Assembly (NCBI GenBank): GCA_029851415.1 | Contig: CM056743.1 | Span: 66,680,186 to 66,744,185 of the forward strand | Direction: 5' to 3' | Source of the DNA: Eretmocerus hayati | Lineage: Eukaryota; Arthropoda; Insecta; Hymenoptera; Aphelinidae | DNA length: 64,000 nt | Shown here: positions 1 to 11,939 of the stretch, piece after piece | Position numbering within the stretch: position 1 is the first letter of the stretch | Layout of the letters: the number at the start of each line of letters is the position of its first letter | The notes under the pieces: model-generated | Database searches by the model: none | Told to the model about the DNA's origin: nothing | The model's input: the letters and a program-made list of their open reading frames with translations, nothing else | Program-made: the position numbers and the translations under genes

Positions 1-340
1 TGTATTCATCATCACTTTCTTCATCAAACTCTTCTTCACTAGTATCATCGCTATCTAAGTTATCGTCCCAGTTGTCCACATCTTCGTCCGAGTTGGATTC
101 AGTGTCATCATCGTTTTGAGTTTCTTTGCAAGAGCCTCCACCAACAAATGGAAATTCATGAGTTGGATTCTCGTCAGCATATTCGATGTCATCTATATCT
201 ACGTCTGATCGTGATTGGATGAGTGACTTCATTTCGTCGGTTAGAGGACACTTTTTGTGTTCCTTGACATTTCTCTTCAGGCTCATACTAGGATCCGAAT
301 TCAAGAGTAAGCGATGAAACACATCCGCATCAGTTGAGAC
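1..340 (-). CDS. Partial acidic exon, unrecognised protein
   Basis: An open reading frame on the minus strand enters at a possible splice acceptor (CCCTAG, reverse complement of 341-346) and runs off the left edge, about 113 codons. A TGA lies in frame just upstream of the acceptor, which supports an internal or terminal exon rather than a start. The N-terminal half is mixed and basic (an M-S-L-K-R-N segment near residue 24). The rest becomes very rich in Asp, Glu and Ser, ending in runs such as SDDTSEEEFDEESDDE. Such acidic tails occur in nuclear and transposon-encoded proteins. I do not recognise the family. The neighbouring DNA is all repeats, so it may belong to a transposon. Confidence 0.4.
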
Positions 341-361
341 CCTAGGGATGATTCAGAAATA

Positions 362-510
362 CAGTAGAACTTGGTTATAACGAGAACTCGGCTATAACGA
401 GCAAATTTTCAAGATTTGTTTGGTTTCGATATTAAGTAAATGGAATCACCCTCGGTTATAACGAGCTCGGTCATAGCGAGACATCGATTATAACGATCAA
501 AAATTTGCCA
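362..510. mobile_element. pogo/Tigger-like transposon end
   Basis: After a TA dinucleotide the sequence begins CAGTAGAACTTGG and then repeats a 12-13 bp motif, TTATAACGAG, at roughly 370, 390, 455, 470 and 490. The CAGTA start next to TA and the TATAACGAG repeats are typical of terminal repeats of pogo/Tigger elements in arthropods (recalled, not searched). I cannot find the opposite end nearby, so this is probably a solo end or a short derivative. Confidence 0.45.
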
Positions 511-539
511 AAATTCGGATTTGCACATCTGCTATATCG

Positions 540-2910
540 AGCAGATACGATTCCAACACTACGCGATGGTGAATTTGAGAGCTTGGCACTAACTGTGAAG
601 ATGTGGGAATTCTGTTGAAGGCTCCCAGACCGTATTTCAAATTGTTTTGGAGCGGCAGAAGAACCACTTTGCCCTGGCCCATTCGAATGATTCTTGGGGT
701 GGCAGTAGGACTGTCTCCGACTTATAATCCATTATTCGAGATTGATACGCACCATCCACCGTTTTTCCTTTGCTCAGACTCAATCCAGAGCTGATTGCAG
801 TGATTCTCAGACACGTGGTTAGGCTTGAAAAATTGCCTATTTTTTTCCGCATGTAGTGCAAGTATTTGTAGATCGGCAGTATATTTTTTCTCCACCTAGA
901 AATCACCATTCCTTGAATAATCTGCATTACTCGACAGCTTTTCCTGGACGAATGTTGTTCCCAAATTTTTTTGCGGCAATTCCTGGCCTACGGATTAAGG
1001 TCAAATTTCAGCTAAATACTGGACAGATTCATGCCAGTGTTTGAAATACGCTCCTGACAGGGAAACCGGATCAGAATCGATGTCAAACTCAACCACGGCT
1101 GTTCTCAGAGTCGCGTTTGGGCTCGAAATCCGGGGTATTTGAAGTATAATGCATGAAACAGGTTCTTGGGGTGGCAGCAGGACTGTCTCCGACTTATAAA
1201 ACATTATTCGCGACTGATACGCGCCTTTCATTGCTTTTTCTTTGCTCAGACTCAATCCAGAGCTGATTGCAGTGGTTCTCAGACACGGGGTTGGGCTTGA
1301 AATATTGCCTATTATCTCCTGCATGTAGTGCAAGTATTTGTAGATCGGCAGTATATTTTTTCTCCACCTAGAAATCATCATTCCTTGAATAATCTGCATT
1401 ACTCGACAGCTTTTCCTGAACGAATGTTGTTCCCAAATTCCCTTGCGGCAATTCCTGGCATATGGATTAAGGTCAAAATTGAGTTTAATACTGGACAGAT
1501 TCATTCCAAGTGTTTTCGGAGCGGCAGCATATCGATTTCCGAGCTAAAATCGGTTATATTTGATTCATGTTGGTTCTGGAGATACGCTTCTGACAGGGAA
1601 ATCGGATCAGAATCGATGTCAAACTCAACCACGGCTGTTCTCAGAGTCGAGTTTGGGCTCAAAATCCGGAGGATTTGAAGTATAATGCATGGAACAGGTT
1701 CTTGGGGTGGCAGCAGGACTGTCTCCGACTTATGAAACATTATTTGCGACTGATACGCGCCTTTCATTGCTTTTTCGTTGCTCAGACTCAACCCAGAGCT
1801 GATTGCAGTGATTTTCAGACACGGGGTTGGGCTTGAAATATTGCCTAACATCTTCCGCATGTACTGCAAGTTTTTTTTGATCGGCAGTATAATTTTTTTT
1901 CACCGAAAAATCACCATTCCTTAAATAATCTGCATTACTGAACAGCTTTTTCTGGACGAATATCGTACTCAAATCTCTCGGCAGTAATTTCTCGACATCG
2001 GATTAGGCTCTAAATTCTGATCAGCACTTGAGGAATTCAATCAAAGTTTGTTCGACTCGGCAGCATATCAAAATCCGAGCTGAAATCGGTCACTCTTGAT
2101 CGAAACCAGATCGGCAGTACACTCTTTCTCCACCTAGAAATAACGATTTATCTAATATTCTGCGCGGCCAGACAGCCTTTCCTGGACGAATATTGATCTC
2201 AAATCCCTCTGCGGCAATTCCCAGACCTGAGACCAGGCTAAAAATTATGTGTAATGCTCTAGAAATACACCCAAAGCTTTTTTCATCTGGCAGCATATCG
2301 CATTCTGAGCTAAAATCGACCTACTCGAATGTCCTTTCGGATCTGAAGAGACAATCCCGCCACAAAATAAATCTGAACCGATCTCAAAATTCCCCGCAGC
2401 AATTCTTAGAGCTGTGCCCAGACTCAAAATTCTGAGAATCGATGGAGGAATGTTTTGAAAAGAGTTGAGAGTTGGCAGTAGAATCATTTTCGACTCAGAA
2501 TCCAGTATAATCGACTAATTCGCAGCATTTATCACCTCTTCTCAGCTCAGAATCGACCTCAGAGCTGATTGCGTCGATTCTCAGACTTGGGGTTGAGTTT
2601 AAAATACTGCCATCTACCTCTAGAAGGTACTCCAAGTGGTTGCGGATCGGCAGTAGAACTACTGACTCGCCACGCGTGAGTTTTATTCCGGCGAAATATC
2701 GATCTTCAACCCCATTTCGCGTTCAACACCCCCCCCCCCCCCCACCCCTGCCCCCTTTGTCTGAGACAAAATCAGATTGGCACATCTCCTAGCCCTGTCG
2801 ATTACGAAGAGAATGCCGTTTGGCTCATCCCGATAGCTTGAAACAAATTTTGAAGCGATTTTTGGCCAGAGTTGGAATGTGACGACTATAGTGCGCCGCT
2901 GGGAGACCGC
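540..2910 (+). mobile_element. Single arm of a fold-back element (175-bp units)
   Basis: This stretch is built from degenerate ~175-bp tandem units, each carrying a GGCAGNAG motif (about 651, 700, 873, 1173, 1349, 1523, 1709, 1883, 2063, 2290, 2473, 2650). Higher-order copies of ~470-540 bp start near 691, 1163 and 1699. It ends with a C-tract (2731-2745) and a terminal part, 2805-2906, that matches the right end of the giant palindrome at 48370-48476 (shared GAAGAGAATGC and GTGCG..GAGACC). Only one arm is present; the mirror arm is missing. Open frames within it are repeat artefacts. Confidence 0.7.
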
Positions 2911-3289
2911 GAGCGAAAACCGATTCGTGCCCTTCAAATTTGTAGACGCATTGAAATATGGGCATATCTCCAAAATTATTCAACCAATTTTGACGTTTGC
3001 TTCTTTAATCTAGAGTGGCTTTAGAAAATGATAACAATCAGCCGATCAGATTCTTAAAAAGTGGAGTCCGAGGTGCACACTTGTAAACATCACACGAACA
3101 TGGAGACAATCATTATCCTGAAAAATTGCGATATCAGGATGGTCTGAGGTGGAAAATTGAAGGTTTTGAGATGTAAAATCTTAATCCCTTACCCTCGGAA
3201 GGCCTCTTCAACTCATACGCTGGTGGCAAGCAAAAAACCACGAAAATACTGAAAAATACCTGTATCAAGGGTTTAACTCAGAGGGGAAG
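2911..3289. other. No feature seen
   Basis: AT-rich sequence between two repeat blocks. I see no convincing open frame, hairpin or repeat. Confidence 0.4.
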
Positions 3290-4070
3290 CAATCTACGCA
3301 AATTATGATATGGAACAGAGTTGTTATATTTTCCATTACAAATTTGATGATATACCTGGTTTGGCCGAGAAAGCCATTTTTGGGGGTTCTTGGCCATTTT
3401 CAGGGCTATTTCGGCAGTTTCCCGGAATTTGGAACTCGTCAATCGAAAGAGCGGAAAATTTCACGTCAAAATATGTGTTTTGAAAATTCATTCTGGCTAT
3501 ACCCAGAGGTCCGTACTACAGTGTAATATAGTGAAAGACAGAAAAACGCTTGCGAGCGCTCGAAGAGCTACTAAAACTCGAAAAATAAGCAATTTACGCA
3601 AATTTTCATGGGGAACAAAGTTGTTTCATTTTTCAATACAAATTTGTTGGTATACCTGGTTTTGCAGAAAAGTCCATTTTTGGAGGGGTTTTGGCCATTT
3701 TCAAGGCTTTTTCAGCAAGTTTCCGAAATTTTGACCACGGCAATCGAAAGAGTGAGGAAGAATTCTCGTCGAATCACGTGTTGTGAAAATTTCATCTGGC
3801 TGTACCCAGAGGTTCGTACTACAGTGAAATATAGTGAAAAATAGAAAAACGCTCGCAAGCGCTCGAAACGCCACTATCACCCGGAAAGGAACCAATTTAC
3901 GCGAATTTCCATAGAGTTGTAACATTATCCAACACGAACCCGGTGGTATACCTGGTGCTGCAAAAAAATCCATTTTGGGAGTTTTTGGCCATTTTCACGC
4001 TTTTTCGGCATGTTTCCGAATTTTTTAATTAGGGAATCAAAAGAATGATGGATTTTACGTCAAAATATGT
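3290..4070. repeat. ~300-bp tandem repeat, about 2.6 copies
   Basis: Three successive copies begin near 3290, 3591 and 3893 with AATYTACGCAAAT or AATTTACGCGAAT and share GGTATACCTGGTTTTG, a TTTTGGCCATTTTC segment and ACCCAGAGGTYCGTACTACAG. The third copy stops around 4070 in the segment ACGTCAAAATATGTT. The 73-114 codon open frames here follow the repeat and are not conserved in frame between copies. Confidence 0.75.
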
Positions 4071-4149
4071 TAATAAGATGGCGTTTTACTTGCACGATGC
4101 CACAATATCTCAATACATCTATGAACTCATAAATAGTATCATTCAATAT

Positions 4150-4489
4150 CACTTACCAGGAGAGTGTTTCAGATCCGGGTCACGGATTTGGCTGAAACTC
4201 TGGAAATAGTCTTCTTTTAGTACCAAAAGAAGATATCCAAAATTATAGACCCTAACGCTCAAGCATTTCCGAGCTGCTGCAAAAAACTTTAGCATTGCCC
4301 ATATGGGCCTATATTAAAAGATAGTATATATAGGTATACTGCAATGCATAGATTATTAGCTGTAGCTTGAAAACGCTTGAGCGTTAGGGTTTATAATTTT
4401 GGGTATCGTTTTTTGGTACTAAAAGATGACTATTCCCAGAGTTTCAGCCAAATCCGTGACCCGGATCTGAAACACTCTCCTAGTTAGTG
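4150..4489. mobile_element. MITE with ~110-bp terminal inverted repeats
   Basis: The left end CACTTACCAGGAGAGTGTTTC pairs with the right end GAAACACTCTCCTAGTTAGTG, and pairing continues inward through TCCGGGTCACGGATTTGGCTG and the AACGCTCAAGC/GCTTGAGCGTT segment. A central core around 4292-4348 (GCATTGCCCATATGGGCCTA, then GTATACTGCAATGC) recurs in the element at 55665-56006. There is no coding capacity. Target duplications are not clear. Confidence 0.7.
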
Positions 4490-4705
4490 TCTCTCATTAA
4501 GACTAGGCCATCAGAGTGCACATGCACTAAAGATAAGAAATGAGGATTGGGAAGAGACTTTGAATTAAGTTTGGTCAAGCTCCATAGAGTCTCTATAATT
4601 ATCACAGGTGCGATTCGTCAGATAAATTTCAGTACTTATTCTATACAAATATGACTTAGGAAAAATATCACGATGACGTGAAATTGCTATTGGAGGAGGG
4701 AAAAC

Positions 4706-6466
4706 TCATTGCTGAAATAGAGGAATGATAGGGAGATCGAAAGAATCAAGCTTGTGCAGATGTAGTTTTGATGATGACTTGAATGATGCTAGTAATGGCG
4801 AGTGGCGCAAGAGGGATGGAAGCGAGTCCCAGAGTTTGGCGCCCTGATACTGAAAAGAGAGGTCAGTAGCCCTTAGCCGAAACCTGGGGATGTTAAGCTC
4901 TCTGGCATCACTCTGAGTTGTAGACCTGGGCTGGTACTTCGAGAACATTGCAGCCAAATATTCAGGCTCTCTCATCTTTAGTATTCCATATACAAGAATG
5001 GCTGCAAGATACATTTTACGAGAGTCTGAACGCAACCAGCCCAGCCCCCCCCCCCGGTACGGAGAGATGTGCTGATCCCTTCTCCCGCCAAAAATGTATT
5101 GCACACACGAATTGCTCAGTCGTTGGAGTCGCGTCCGTTGTTTCTCGTCCGCGTCAAGCCACACAACCGTGCAATTGTCCAGATGAGGTTGGACTAACGT
5201 CTCGACCAGCCTTCAGCGGAGTATCTCGGTGGTACACGCCCTGATGAATCTCAGACCATAAATGGCTCTATTGATTTTTTTCGTCACTTGGTCGATCTGA
5301 GGTTCCCATTTAAGTTTGCTGTCAAGTGGTACACCGAGAGTCACGACCGTGACACTAAAGGGGATCGTCACTCCACCCGGCATCTTGACACCGGGCAGGA
5401 CCATCCCATTCAGCTCTTTGACATGGTCTCTTGAGCCAAAAAAGATAGATTTGGTCTTGCCGGCGTTGAGATGCAGGCTGGAGGACTCAGCCCATCCAGC
5501 AACCAGTCGCGTTGCCTCTTCTAGTCGAGCTATGCCCTCCAGGATTTTATCCTTCTCAATGTGAAGGTATACTTGGAGGTCATCTGCATAGGATATGTGT
5601 TTGATGGACAGATTGCGAATCACGTCTGGTAGGTCATTTACGTAAAGATTGAATAGCAGTGGTCCCAGAACTGAGCCCTGCGGAACTCCTAGGTTGGTTG
5701 TGAGCCAATCGGAGTCCCCACCATTCCTCGATGTAATAAGCTGTGAGCGACCTTCAAGATATGATTCCACCCACAGAAGGGCTGTCCTGGAAAATCCCGA
5801 AGGACAAAGTTTCTGTAACAGTCTCGTTGGTGAAATTGAATCGAAAGCTTTACTGAAGTCAAACAGTAGCAGTGATGTAATTCTTCTCTTGTCTGTGGCT
5901 ATGCGTATATCGTCGGTCAGTTTCAGTAGGGCTGTCTGAGTACTGTTATGTTTCCGAAATCCGTTCTGGAGCGAGTCGAGCAGCTTCTCCTCTTTTAAGT
6001 ACTCCATCAATTGATCATGAGTTATTTTTCCCAGAACCTTGGAAAGAAAGCACAGCAGGGCGATAGGTCGAAAGTCCGAGACAGCTGAAGGCGCAACAGT
6101 CTTATTAAGCGCGATGAGATGAGCCCCTTTCCAAGACTCCGAAAAAATACCCTGAGTGAAGGAGGAATTGAAAATTCTAACAATAATATCACTCATGGCC
6201 GACAGAGCTTTCGCGATCACTATATGAGGAATTCCATCCACTCCACGAGCTTGCGATGAGAAGTCCTTGACCGCTAAGATGACTTCTACTGAATTTGTAG
6301 GCTTGGATGAAGAGCCTTCGTCATCAGCACAAGAAATCGTATCCATCACTTCCTCGTTGCTTTCGTTAGGCGAAATGGAGACTTCCACAGAGTGAGCGTT
6401 CAACTTGTCCGGTTGGGTTGGGAGATTTTGTCTGCGAGAAGAGACATAGAGCTGGAAAATCACCAA
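4706..6466 (-). pseudogene. Non-LTR retrotransposon reverse transcriptase (CR1/Jockey group), 5'-truncated
   Basis: One minus-strand frame runs from 6466 to 4706, interrupted only by TGA at 5213-5215; the codons on both sides are in the same frame. The protein carries reverse transcriptase motifs in order: the NGFRKHNSTQTALLKL segment, LLLFDFSKAFDSI (palm Asp), GVPQGSVLGPLLFNLYVNDL and the catalytic YADDLQVYLH. A C-terminal domain follows with FGGRRD and a late FRLRATDLSFQYQGAKLWDSL, as is usual in CR1/Jockey-type elements. The endonuclease and ORF1 expected upstream are absent, so the copy is 5'-truncated, which is typical of target-primed integration. The stop fits a C-to-T change in an Arg codon. 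The 3' untranslated tail probably reaches toward 4490, next to the MITE. Confidence 0.85.
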
Positions 6467-6589
6467 CCGAGGAAAAAATTCAACAAAAACTCGTCAGGTC
6501 GAGAAATATTACGCTGCAAGAAGACATTTGCGGAATGCTTGCTCTTCTCCCGTTCATGTTAGGATAGTTATAGTTATGGAGTCTTTTTT

Positions 6590-7010
6590 CTCTAATAACA
6601 CAGCCACACAAAAAAAAAATTTCGAATCTGATGGTTTCACTATGTTAACTACAGGTTCTTGTATCACTTAATACAAATCCGGGGTCGGTTCCGCTCCAGT
6701 ACGTCAGGATTTTGACATAACCTGAAAAAACCATGATTTTCGGGTAATACTCGGAGAATTGGGATGTGGCGGTTGAAGTATGATATGTATAGATTCTCGG
6801 GATCGCTGAATCCGAAATTGAGGTTAGTTTAACTGTAATATGTCAGAATTATGACATAACCTTGAAAAAAAACTTTCCCAGATTTTTCGAAGAATTTGGG
6901 CCTAGAAACTTCTCTGAATTTTTTACAGGTTTTTGGGAGAGCTGAATCCAAATCCGGGATTGGCCTTGCTCGCATATGTCAGAATCATGACATTACCTTA
7001 AAAATTGGAT
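6590..7010 (+). repeat. Left inverted arm, ~137-bp tandem units
   Basis: Three units are anchored by ATGTCAGAATTATGACATAA or a variant near 6701, 6839 and 6978, about 137 bp apart. The whole arm is the reverse complement of 10690-11172, starting from ACACAGCCACACAAAAAA (6598) and ATCTGATGGT (6626). Together the arms flank a 3.7-kb interior with a decayed transposase-like gene, as in Foldback/Galileo-type elements. Confidence 0.75.
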
Positions 7011-7264
7011 AGATGCAAGATTCGGAACAAGTGAACGCACGACGCTACTGTTTCATTTTTCGGGTAGCTGAGTGACAATCTAAACTTTGTTCGACTACAG
7101 TTTATATTTTGCCCCTTAGAGCCCTAGGGACCATGTTCCCGTAGCTGTTTCGATCTGATCGGTTAGTTTTGTGAGCCAGTCCTCGAAAAATTTAATGAGC
7201 GAACTACGATAGTGAAGAATCTCTCCGAGTCACTGTGAGCTGATTTCTGGACCTCGATATTTTG

Positions 7265-8698
7265 TCACTCCTCTTTCTTGCTGCTATAGCGAGCCCTCTT
7301 TTCTTTATTCGACCTATGTAGAGTTTGATGTTTTCTTCTCGATTTTGGTAGATCCCGCTTCGGCATCCAACAGAAATCCGCCATCATTTGCTTGTCCCAT
7401 CTATCTCGATATCGACTTTCCATGACTTTGATATCTTGATGGAAACGCTCGCCCTGCTCCTCGCTAAAGTCCCCAACATTTCCTGGGAATTCATCTAAAT
7501 GTGCATCCAAAAAATGTAATTTCAAGTTCATGAGACATCCTAAGTTCTTGTAATCTTGAACCATCATGGCTACAATTTTCTTATACTTTGGACTCTTTTT
7601 ATTACCCAAGAAATTCCGTGATACATTCTTGAAACTATTCCAAGCTTTCCTCTCGAGTGGAGTCATCACTTCAGGGAAATGGGAAATCCTTGGCTCTGAA
7701 CATTAGGCGAATTTGTGGACCATCGAAAACTCCTTGCTTGATCTTCGCTTCTGATAGTTTCGGAAGTTTTGCTTGAAGGTATTTGTACCATGCTCCTTCT
7801 TTATCCAGAGCTTCCACCCATTGCTTCATTAGGCCGAGCTTTACGTGCAATGGCGGAATGAGGATTTTTGATGGATTTACCAGAGGTTCCTCAATCACAT
7901 TAGGTGACCCTGGAGTGAATAAGGTTCTCTTTCCCCATTCTTTTGACTCATTGTAGTGGTTCTCTCTATCTCTACTATTCCATAGGCACTTATAACATGA
8001 GAAATTTTCCGAACCTTGACTGCTGGCCTAGAATCATCGATATTATCTCCGAATCACCACAAATCAGCCATGAATTCTTGTCATACTGGATTTTTTCAAG
8101 AAGTATTTACATATTGTTGTACTTCTCTTGCACTACAACTGAATGGGCAATCGGGACTGGAGCATACAAATTTGTGTTATGGAGTATAACTGCCTTGATA
8201 CTCCGCTTAGAGTAGTCGATGAGAAGTCGCCACTCAGAGGCCACATAAATCATCGAAGTCAGAATCATTTCTGTCGTCACCGTTAGTTGAAGAAGCTTCA
8301 TCGTCTATCGGAATCAGCTCTTCATCAAATCCTGTTGATTCATTGTTCCCAACAATATGATCATCATTCGGTTTCTATTCTATTTTCCTGAATTCTGTCA
8401 GCAACGTCACTATTGGAACATTTGTGTAAGCAATCTCATGTTTGTTCCCCTTATTGTAGCCTATAACATCAATTGTACAAAAGTAGCACTCTTCTGGGCT
8501 ACCAGGTTCCCTCCAAACTGCAGGAGCAGCGAATTTCACTTTTTGTCCTTTTCCCTTCTTCCATTCATCTATCATAATTTTGCAAGCATTACAAATCATG
8601 GCTGAAGTCCAGCTATTACCTTCACCACTCCCTGACTTGAGGATTTCTGCGTATGATCCGCCGATTTCTTCGTCAACCGGTTTCTCAAAGATTTCACC
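7265..8698 (-). pseudogene. Decayed transposase-like gene, multi-copy metazoan family (WREP / EQGERFHQDI)
   Basis: Pieces of one protein can be followed along the minus strand in shifting frames. Segment 1 (8698-8375) carries AAPAVWREPGSPEECYFC. Next is an acidic linker (about 8360-8250, IPIDDEASSTNGDDRND). Segment 2 (8260-8107) has EWRLLIDYSKRSIKAVILHN, and segment 3 (8100-8000) has WLICGDSEIISMILGQQS. Segment 4 (8000-7671) has CYKCLWNSRDREN and ILIPPLHVKLGLMKQWVEAL. Segment 5 (7669-7265) has FLDAHLDEF, SEEQGERFHQDI and DKQMMADFCW. I recognise this as an uncharacterised family repeated many times in arthropod and cnidarian genomes. At least three frameshifts and a gap before segment 2 make it non-functional. 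The order Asp (LIDYSK), Asp (CGDSE), CxxC, His, Glu (EEQGE) suggests an RNase H-like DDE transposase; that reading is inference. Confidence 0.75.
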
Positions 8699-8989
8699 TC
8701 AAATTTGCAACAGATGAGTCAGAAGTTGCCACGCTCATTATCAGAATCATGTGATTGCGAAATTCTCTGAGGTAGTCTTCTCGTGGCATTAGATCCCACA
8801 TTAGCCAAGTTGCCAACTAATGTGGAACTGCGGTCGCTGGATGACGACGACTGCGGGCCCGCTTTCTCACGCCGACCAGCCGCTGATACTGAGTATCAGA
8901 CCCTCTGCATCGTAGAATTTTCGCTTGCACCTGACATGACGGCATGAGAAGATTTCCATGGAACTTTCAACTATTGACCCTCTGGAATA

Positions 8990-9510
8990 GAAAAAAATTT
9001 TTCTCATCGCACACGTTTGAATTGGGTATCATGTGATTCTTAGACCTTGAAAACATATGAAAGGAGTGGTGCCACTCTCTTCCAAGCCGAGGTATCTGGT
9101 TCAGAACGACATGTACGGAATTTCACACTTGAAACATTCGTGAATCACCTCCAATCGAATAGATTCGATTCAAAACATTGTCTAGACGATCGATACGGTT
9201 AATATTTTGCCTGACTTGACTTTAAGATGATTTTCATCATCGATTTTTCCGAAATCCGATGTAAATTTCCAACATCGAGTCACGACCTATGAGTCTCATT
9301 TCAATTTCTAGAGTATACTGTGGTGTTATTTTGTTCGCATTTCAGCCGTAGACTATGTAGAAAATCAGAAATTCGCGATACCATCACATTTAGAGGCTTA
9401 TTTAGCTTACTATCGGGATTCAAATATTTCTCTTCAGCTTCTCACAGGAATACCGGTCGACAATTGCAACTCGAAACAATGCGGTTATATCTTTTTGTGA
9501 TGAAGAGAGA
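8990..9510 (+). repeat. Dispersed repeat, copy 1 (inverted relative to 38440-38960)
   Basis: The segment matches the reverse complement of 38440-38960 over several hundred bases. Shared stretches include TCATCGCACACGTTTG, CTTAGACCTTGAAAACAT, GATACCATCACATTT, and CAATTG followed by GAAACAATG. The frame at 9320-9568 (82 codons) shows partial amino-acid similarity to the partner, so the ancestor may have been coding, but I do not recognise it. Confidence 0.6.
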
Positions 9511-10689
9511 AGAGCACAACGTCCCAACCCTGTGCTTTGCGTCTCTTGAGTATGACATCAAAAAATGACCATTTTCAAAGCCAGTGGCGCGATAACTTCA
9601 TGAGCTTATGAGCTTTATAAAATTTGTCCGGATCAAGGCACACTCACAAACCAAACGGGATTCGATTCGTCTTCTTTTCAACTTCAAAAACTCATTGTTA
9701 AACTCTCCGTTTCGCACAAGGTATTTCATCATTCTTTACGTAAACAATAGCCAAAGGAAATTTTCCTACAAAACTCGGTTACATCGATGAACGAAAGCTG
9801 ATATCATAGCTAAATCAGCGTACATCTCTGAATCGAAGATTTCCTCAAAATATGAGATCAGTAGATGGATATATGATTCCACCAAAGTAGTTGAGGCATA
9901 GGTATTTCAGTTACAGCCTTATCAATTCAAAAAATCGCGTTGGTATGTTTGTGAACTACCCAAAAATCATCTTTTGCGGTCTGCTATTGACAAATCAGGA
10001 TGCATTTCAACGAGAAAGAATGTAGTCCATATTGAATGATGCAAAATACTATGAAATGCCACTCCTGCGCGCTCCGAATAGTTCAAAATACTCCTGGAAC
10101 ACTGCAGTAACACAAAAGTTAAATGTCCCGTGGAAACCATCATAAGGCCGTGGTCCAGGGACTAAGCCGGATAACGGGCTCGCTCCGTTGCCCGCCGGCA
10201 CCACGGGGAGGTGCACTGGACGCAGGCACACGCGGGGCAGATGACATAAGTGACATGTCGATGGTGGATCATGTGCTAATTGACTAATTGAGATGCGTGG
10301 TACGGGAGGTGTGGTTCGGAAGTAGATTGAGAATGCTATTACTACTCTACCTCTTTGAATAATGCAGATAGCTTCTCTACTTGCAAGTTGACTCGGTAGC
10401 CACCCGCTGGCATGATTGAACGAAGAATTTCGCCCAGAGAGCGAATAATCCCATCATCCAGGTAATTGCGGGTTTGGTTGCGTGTATGGGTTTTTGGATC
10501 GACCCTTCACATGACGAAACCTTTGCGTTGGTTCGAGCATCCAGGTATTTGTGAGTTTGATCACCTCCAGAGGTTCTCGGATCCATCCAACCCATGACAT
10601 AATTTCTGGTTCAAGTATTGAATTAATGTCTGAGTTTTGACACATTAGACTAAAACCAATCCTGGATTCGAATCCAGTGACACCAAGAA
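9511..10689. other. Interior of the 6.6-11.2 kb element, nothing identified
   Basis: Mostly AT-rich with a GC-rich island at about 10060-10320. No recognisable protein, RNA gene or repeat pair was found. The TTCGAATCC at 10667 resembles a T-loop but lacks the rest of a tRNA. Confidence 0.35.
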
Positions 10690-11172
10690 CCTGTAAGGAG
10701 CTTAGAAAGATTTCCAGACTCAAATTCTCCGAGATATCGAGAAGAATCATGGTATTTTGGAATTATGTCAGAATTGTGATATATGCGAGCAAGGCCAATC
10801 CCGGCTTTAGATTCATCATCCAAAAAACCTGCAAGAAGCTTAGAAAAGTTTTTAGACCCGAAATCTTCGAAAAATCTGGGAGAGAGGTTTTTTTTTGAGG
10901 TTATGTCAGAATTGTGACATACTACAGCTGAACTTACCTCAAATTCGGATTCAGCGATCCCAGAAACCTATAGGTATCATACTTCAACTGCCACATCCCG
11001 ATTCTCCGAGTATTACCCGATAATCATGGTTTTTTGAGGTTATGTCAGAATCCTGACGTGCTGGAGCAGAACTGACCTCGGATTCGGATTCAGCGACCCC
11101 AAAATCTATAGTAAACATAGTGAGACCATCAGATCCGAAAATTACTTTTTTGTGTGGCTGTGTAATCTCTTC
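10690..11172 (-). repeat. Right inverted arm, ~137-bp tandem units
   Basis: This is the reverse complement of the left arm at 6590-7010. Units are anchored near 10763, 10900 and 11039 by TTATGTCAGAATTGTGACAT or close variants. The outer end, GTGTGGCTGTGTAATCTCTTC at 11152-11172, mirrors the left outer end. Confidence 0.75.
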
Positions 11173-11939
11173 AAAAACATTCGATTCATATTTCTCAAAC
11201 ACTTTTTCTGCTCCGGTTAGAAACTCTTCCCCTAATCTGAATCAATTCTTGATCAGTAACGGTCATTGTAACATCTTTGGATTGAAGATTTCGAATAACA
11301 TGATTAATATCAATTCCTTCCAGATGATTCCTGAGTTACATACGACTTTGAAGTTGTTATGGTGATGGAGTTCGTATGAAGAAAATTGATTTACCTTTGG
11401 GGTCAGGATTTGGATCAGGCATAATGTTTTGAACAAGATAATCGATATATCTATCCTGGAATTGGATCGAATCTTCCTTCACAAAAGCCAGTAGAGAAAG
11501 TATTGGTTATCTATAACAATGGATTGAGGGAATGTAACTACCTTCATATTCTTGAACTTGGCGGTTCATTTTTCGAATAAAAAATCCATCCGGAGTCAAA
11601 AAATGAGGTTAAGGTTCATTCGTTCTGGTTTAGGATATTATTAAGAATGGGGAAGTTATTGTACTGCATCGTAGTGAGGTCACTATAATGTGACAGTCTT
11701 TGTTGTTGATTAGGGGAGAGAATGATAGGGATGGAGTTATAGGAAAAATCGTCCAAAATTTGAAATGAGATCAATATGCCGTACAGACAAATAATTTCAG
11801 GATGATGAATCAACATTACGGTACTTACTCATGGAGTTTTTCGAGGTAGAAGAGCGATGAAGACCTGGACGAATCTAATAGAGCAAGATTCCGAATTCTG
11901 AATATAAAGTTTAGTTATTTAAAAGAAGTTTCAAACTTT
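11173..11939. other. AT-rich spacer, no feature seen
   Basis: No convincing open frame or repeat pair. Short frames on both strands have no recognisable motif. Confidence 0.35.

Noticed and set aside
10660..10690. tRNA-like T-loop TTCGAATCC
   Set aside because: It lies in a short palindrome (CTGGATTCGAATCCAG); no acceptor, D or anticodon stems could be placed around it.
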